Below, in pieces: positions 59,224 through 64,000 of a DNA stretch of 64,000 nucleotides (its first letter is position 1; each line of letters begins with the position of its first letter). The position numbers were made by a program, and so were the translations under genes. The stretch lies in NCBI GenBank assembly GCA_029959195.1, contig CP114123.1, forward strand, positions 1,302,001-1,366,000, in the 5' to 3' direction. The notes beneath the pieces are model-generated. The model was not told the DNA's origin. It ran no database searches and saw nothing but the letters and a program-made list of their open reading frames with translations. Source of the DNA: Dictyophora rubrovolvata (lineage: Eukaryota > Basidiomycota > Agaricomycetes > Phallales > Phallaceae).

Positions 59224-61847
59224 TCAACTAAGTTCCAAATCATCCATCCTTGAATTTGTTTCAGCTTCCATCTTGACTATGGCCTCATTACACTCTAGGC
59301 TGCTGGGCGGGACATTTAATTGTTTTTCGTCGTTTCCAGTGGCTGGAATATCCTCGGTTTCAACAGCTTCATCCTTTGCTGACTTGTTGATATCTGGCAC
59401 ATTGGACGACTCTTTCAATTCTTCTATTATCGCCAAAGATCAATAGTCGCACATATTTACATTATGAAAGATAACAATATGCATACCTAATATTTCATTA
59501 TCCGGTTGTAGGACGAGATTTTGTTTTCTAATCATTTTCTCAGTCACCTTGAGCGTCTCTTCATATATTTTGAGCGTATGAATATTCTGCCCATCGCCAA
59601 AAATCTCTTGTATAATTTCGTCAAACGCTTTCTTCACCTTCAGAATCACGGAAATCGTCGGATGCGAGGTCCATTCTTCTGAAAACTCGGGAACAGTAGA
59701 CATAATGGCGGTGAGCTGGGCCGACGCAAGTATGACTTCCTGCATGTTAGGTCTTGGCTCGTCATATTCATCCAGGATATGAAATATCTGATAGATGTTT
59801 TCCGCCCAAGACTTTCTAGTCCAGACTGCAGGATCGCTTTTCCAGACTGGAGGGAGACACGTAGATAGAATGATAACGTTGGTAGTTGACATGAAGAAAC
59901 CTAGAGGATTCTCTGCGAGTCGTTCTTTAATAATGCGGAAGACTTCCACGAGGATGTCATCGGGAACTGTGGATGCCATATGTAGTTAGCCAATGATAAA
60001 ATAAAACACAGAAAGACCCACTGATATATGTTCCATGACCATATGTAAAATTGAAGGGCAATATCGCAAATGGTAGATCGATGCCACTATTAAAGAGGCG
60101 TACATTCAACTCAAAGAAATGATTAAACAGCCCTTGTAATTCGTCGCCTGTCATGCCCGGATACGTAGCTATCATATCCTGTGATAAATAATCTTGGATA
60201 AAGGCACCAGGAAGCTCCTTTGGCTTTGGCTGTCTTGATGGTAGACGTGGGCCCAATAATGTCTCTTTTCGAGTGGCCATTCTATACACAACAGAAGTAA
60301 TCTTTTTTAGTTCATCCTGGGGAATGTTTAGGTCCAGAGTACAACGACGCTTCTGAAATGCTGTTGTCCCGTTTGTATCGGCAAGCTCCATTAGACCGTC
60401 CAGCAGGTCATGTTGTGTGAGCTGGATGTTACTGCTTCCTACCATCTGCCCTCTTTTTGTCAGCCAATGCAAGTCTAGTTTGAGCCAGTCTCCTGAGGTC
60501 GAAGGGAATTTTATGATTTTTCCAACAGTGTATCTGTGAAAAGACTCGGTATAAATAATAGTGGGATTGTGGAAAGAACATACCTCCACGACTTACGTAC
60601 GCCAACGTCGGCGAAGGGTGGATCATACTGTACCATTAGGCCAATGAATAACGTTGATGCAGTACTAATACCTGCGAGAACCGATATGATTATTATGGGA
60701 CCAAATTCAAGAAGAAAAATGAGGAAAGCCAACGGCTTCAAAAGCAGTACAAACAGCCTTAGGAAAATCATTGCTTGCGTAGACTTGTAGGGACATTGGG
60801 CCATTTGGAAATACCTATCGCGTGAAAATTGTTGGAATGCAGGCATAACTGTCGTAATGAGGAGGAAGGCTAGAGTACATCCTACCACAACGGATGTAGC
60901 AATAGCCACGACGGAATTCTGATGCCATAGGAAGTCCACGATCCCGACGAAAAATAGCACCAGAGAAATCTGAAGCATCAGAGGTAAGCATGCGACTATA
61001 TCTAGGACATGCCACGCCTTGAAGCCTTCCCAGCGAATATGCCATAGGGCAAATGCTGGTCTCGGCAGTATGCCCACTGTCCCTAGGAATTCGCGCATCC
61101 ACTGAAGGCAGAGGATACCGACAACAGCAACAGTGAGAGCGACCATTAAGCTGACAAACCAGAGTGCATTTACGCGTATAACCCAGGGATCCGGTTCAAA
61201 GGATGAGGATGGTTGACTGGAAACAGGGTTACTTCCTTGAGAGCTCAGTTTGCTTGAGATGTCAGAGAGTAATTGGTTTGTCATGTCGGTTGGATCAGCC
61301 TGTAGCCACTTGTACGATTCAATAGTAAATCCGGAAACAACAGCAGAGAATAAACCTGCCTATACTCAGTGTAAATTATTTGACGCACTAACGGGAAAGG
61401 TATTTTGCAACGTACGAAGATGAGCAGTTTATCGATTTCATCCTTCGCTTTCTCACATTTATCCTTGTCCTCGTCTCTCGCTGCAGTGTTGCAGTATTCC
61501 CATGGATCCTCATTGTATTTCTCCAATTTCGGCATTGGGTAATGAAAAGCATCACCGCACATCCATCCATTAGTCTTTGGTTTTGGCTCCTGGACTGGCT
61601 GTCTAGTGCATCACATAATTCATGAAGAAACCGTACCTCAGGTTCCTTAATAACGTCTTCGGTCGCTACATTGGTTTTAGACATGTTGACTGCATAGTGT
61701 TCGTTTGGATGAGAAGGCATGCTGGGTTCTGATATCTTAATTTTGTCGTTGGATTCATGAACTTCATCGGATGCTTTCTAAAGATGATGTACAGCACAAT
61801 TGGAAGAAAATGAAAGATTGGAACAGTACCTCAGAGGAAACAGACAT
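59224..61847 (-). CDS. DUF6535-type membrane protein
   Basis: Seven exons read 61830-61847, 61637-61777, 61416-61598, 60584-61359, 60022-60533, 59487-59966 and 59224-59423, for 769 residues. The DUF6535 signature of agaricomycetes is clear: IDKLLIFAGLFSAVVSGFTIESYKWLQ, then PDPWVIRVNALWFVSLMVAL and CLQWMREF. About five or six membrane segments follow (for example LDIVACLPLMLQISLVLFFVG, VVVGCTLAFLLITTVM, IIIISVLAGISTASTLFIGL). A long cytosolic helical region completes it. The family is expanded in mushrooms with no known function. All introns keep frame, so the gene is intact although flanked by partner-gene fragments. Confidence 0.82.
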
Positions 61848-62299
61848 GTTAAACAGCAGTGATAATATCAATGGGAGGATCGTGGATGTGGGGACTAACT
61901 ACAAAACGAAGATCAAGAAATAAAGGAGAATTATAAGTCCAGGTTCGTCGTGCCATGGTGGTCGAGAGAATCCTCGGGTAGAAGGGAAGCCCTACTTAGA
62001 ACGTCATGATTGGCAGGTGCCATGTGGCAAGGCCGTGTCCGCTGTGTCTTCCTCGACTATTCCCAATCAAGAACCAACGATGGCTCGTACGGGAGAACTT
62101 CGCCCATATGTATGTTATCCAAAAAGCAACGAGCGAGTGACGTAAGACGGGGGCTGGTTCCGAGGCTACAGCGATGGCTGGTGGTATGGTACTTGGCTAT
62201 ATATTGTTTTGTGATATAACATGTCCAACCAATGAGCATGAACTAACTCCGAACACTTCGATCAATTTTGAGTTGCGTTAGGACTCTCCATCTAAAACC
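61848..62299. other. Intergenic, DUF6535 promoter side
   Basis: No gene is supported. Confidence 0.45.
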
Positions 62300-62720
62300 A
62301 TGTTTAACTTTTCATATAAGTACAAGACAAATTTGTACCCCACGGCTACTAAACGTCAACGACCATTGCGCTTCGCAGCAGCATTTGTTTGACATCATTG
62401 AACGAATATGTGACCGCAGAGGGACATTTTCGCAGTTGAACCTCATACGACTCAATTGATGGAGTCGTCGGAGAATAGTTCGCGTCAATAATTTTATAGC
62501 ATTCACAGCTATCCGTGTCCCAAAGAATCTTGTGATGAAGTTTTGAAAAGTTTTCCAGAAACTCGTCGACTTGCACAAGGTGAAGTTGTATGAGCTGCGT
62601 GTTTTGACCAATTGGAGGGAGAACCGGTAACCGCTGGGTACCAGTAATTTGGCCGGGTCCGGCAGCTGCTGGCGTGACCGTGACCGTTTTAGTTTGCCAG
62701 TCTCCATACGCCTGTTAAGT
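62300..62720 (-). pseudogene. Fragment of the HNH-partner gene
   Basis: About 75 codons stay open (QVDEFLENFSKLHHKILWDT, then ECYKIIDANYSPTTPSIESY, EVQLRKCPSAVTYSFNDVKQ), matching the 3' exon of the intact gene at 55981-56892. The upstream part of that exon is recognisable but in another frame, and the two 5' exons are absent. It is a truncated copy, decayed or lost at its 5' side. Confidence 0.7.
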
Positions 62721-63077
62721 AATAAACGCGTACTACTCTCAATGCCTTGTAAATATTATTTTTTCTTTCAGGAGTGTCTTTTGTGCAGTAGTTGTATGAA
62801 TAAATCTTACGAATGTGTGGATGAACCAAAGTTTGAATAAAACTGGGTGCATTCAATATGCCGATGTGACAACAACTTGAATGCCGGTTGAGATGCATTC
62901 AATGGTCTCGCGCTGAGCCCTACTAGTCCTCAAGAAAACCAGACGCATATGGGAATTTTAATTTACCAATCAAAAGAGTCTCAAGTAAAAATCTTTTTTC
63001 GCGTTCTTCCGGACATTATGCATTAAATTCATGCTCCTTTAGTAGTGCTTGACGTCGACGACCATATCCACAGCAAC
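62721..63077. other. Intergenic, NAA30 promoter side
   Basis: No gene or element recognised. Confidence 0.45.
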
Positions 63078-64000
63078 ATGAGCCTCAGGCCATTCACTGT
63101 GCGTTCAAATGCTCTGCTTAAAAACTACAGGAACCTTCTTTTGAAACCTGAAATTTCAGAAAACGAACGGTTTGACTGCCAATGCGAGTGATACTGCTAT
63201 TCCGAACGAGGAGACAGAAGTCACTTACAGAGGTTATATCGGAGAAGGAGAGCTTCCCGCTATCATGGGCTTGGTGGATACCGAACTCAGTGAACCATAC
63301 GTGATATACACGTATCGATATTTCCTACATCAATGGTACGCTTCCATAACTTGCGAAAATGAAATTTAACAGCAGTTTCAACGTCAACTCCTAATTTCCT
63401 TTCATCCCTTCCCAGGCCTCATCTTGCATTTTTAGTAACTTCACTCTTCCTTTCCTTCAACTTTGTGTTAATATTAAAAAAATGATCACCTAGGCCATTG
63501 ATTCTCACAACTCTCCTATAGGCACTGTAGTATGCAAACAAAGTCGTCATCGAAACGGTGCTGAGCGTGGTTATATCGGTATGCTTAGCGTTCAAAAGGG
63601 CCGGAGAAAGAAAGGGATAGGTACGCGCTTTTATTCAAATCTAATCGTAATAGGCCCAAAGTTCCGAGTTAAAATGACCGTTTTTTTAGCCAAGACATTG
63701 GTGCAGTTATCCATTGAAGCTATGGCAAACCACAAAGCTGACGAGGTGTGTTTATTGTTCTCTTCTCTCAGCTCATGATAATAATTATATATCACCGCGT
63801 TCAGGTGGCACTGGAAACTGAATACGATAACGTAGCTGCACTGGCACTATACGAAAGTCTAGGTTTTATACGTGAAAAGAGACTGTTCAGATTCTACATG
63901 AACGGAAAGGATGCGTTCAGGTTGGTTCTTAGGTTGACGGAATTGAGTCCAGGGTTTATTCAACAAAACGGTGATGAAATGGGGAATTCGAATGACGAAC
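63078..64000 (+). CDS. NAA30: NatC catalytic N-alpha-acetyltransferase, 3' end outside window
   Basis: Acetylates N-terminal Met of Met-Leu, Met-Ile or Met-Phe proteins as the catalytic subunit of NatC (yeast Mak3). The likely start is ATG at 63078 (MSLRPFT), spliced to [10 protein letters not shown]; the next exon holds [34 protein letters not shown]. The GNAT core follows: [40 protein letters not shown], whose RRKKGIA is the acetyl-CoA pyrophosphate loop, then [21 protein letters not shown] and [14 protein letters not shown]. Four more introns were placed by frame. The coding sequence is still open at 64000. The first exon is less certain than the rest. Confidence 0.88.

Noticed and set aside
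47590-62720. Reading the HNH-partner module as a homing or transposable element
   Set aside because: No terminal repeats, target-site duplications, reverse transcriptase or transposase were seen; tandem or segmental duplication explains the copies.
1-64000. tRNA genes, CRISPR arrays, LTR elements, operons
   Set aside because: No cloverleaf with A and B boxes, no regularly spaced repeats, and no reverse transcriptase or LTR pair was found by eye; eukaryotic intron-rich genes argue against operons and CRISPR.

Overview
The window is nuclear DNA of a filamentous basidiomycete, most likely an agaricomycete mushroom. The genes are dense and cut by many short introns of about 40-80 nt. Several families are typical of Agaricomycetes: a DUF6535 membrane protein, an MLKL-N-terminal-like protein with a cysteine/histidine domain, fungal HNH-nuclease proteins and serine-rich GPI-type wall proteins. 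I saw no tRNA, rRNA, CRISPR array, LTR element or reverse transcriptase.

Layout. 1-4.9 kb: 3' part of 2-oxoglutarate dehydrogenase E1 and a disordered poly-Q protein. 6.9-9.7 kb: two related secreted cysteine-rich proteins and at least one decayed relative. 10.5-16.3 kb: a PPR protein divergent from inorganic pyrophosphatase, a small zinc-binding-type protein, an orphan exon and a GPI-type serine-rich protein. 17-22 kb: the MLKL-like protein and an M20 amidohydrolase. 23-26.3 kb: a tandem pair of HNH-domain genes, then a 4HBT thioesterase whose 5' end I cannot find. 27.5-29.2 kb is non-coding, with a 165-bp tandem repeat and a foldback (MITE-like) element. 29.2-47.5 kb is a conserved housekeeping and signalling block: ALG6, a CaaX-tailed disordered protein, YPD1-like phosphotransfer protein, BMS1, a ribosomal-L1-domain protein (Utp30/Cic1 type) and a Cdc25-type RasGEF with SH3 and WW domains.

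47.6-62.7 kb is an accessory island built around INO1 (inositol-3-phosphate synthase). It holds two copies of a two-gene module, an HNH nuclease gene plus an unknown partner gene. One copy is intact (56-58.5 kb) and one is decayed (47.6-50.2 kb). Two more fragments of the partner flank an intact DUF6535 gene, and a remnant of another HNH-type gene lies on the opposite strand. The window ends inside a NatC catalytic subunit (NAA30/MAK3) gene.

Functional links visible: BMS1 and the L1-domain protein, both ribosome-biogenesis factors, are divergent across 97 bp. PPR and pyrophosphatase are divergent across 182 bp. Gene models were spliced by eye, using reading-frame continuity and family conservation across each junction. 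The most unusual content is the HNH-plus-partner module and its fragments, the modular cysteine-rich family, and the MLKL-like/zinc-domain protein.
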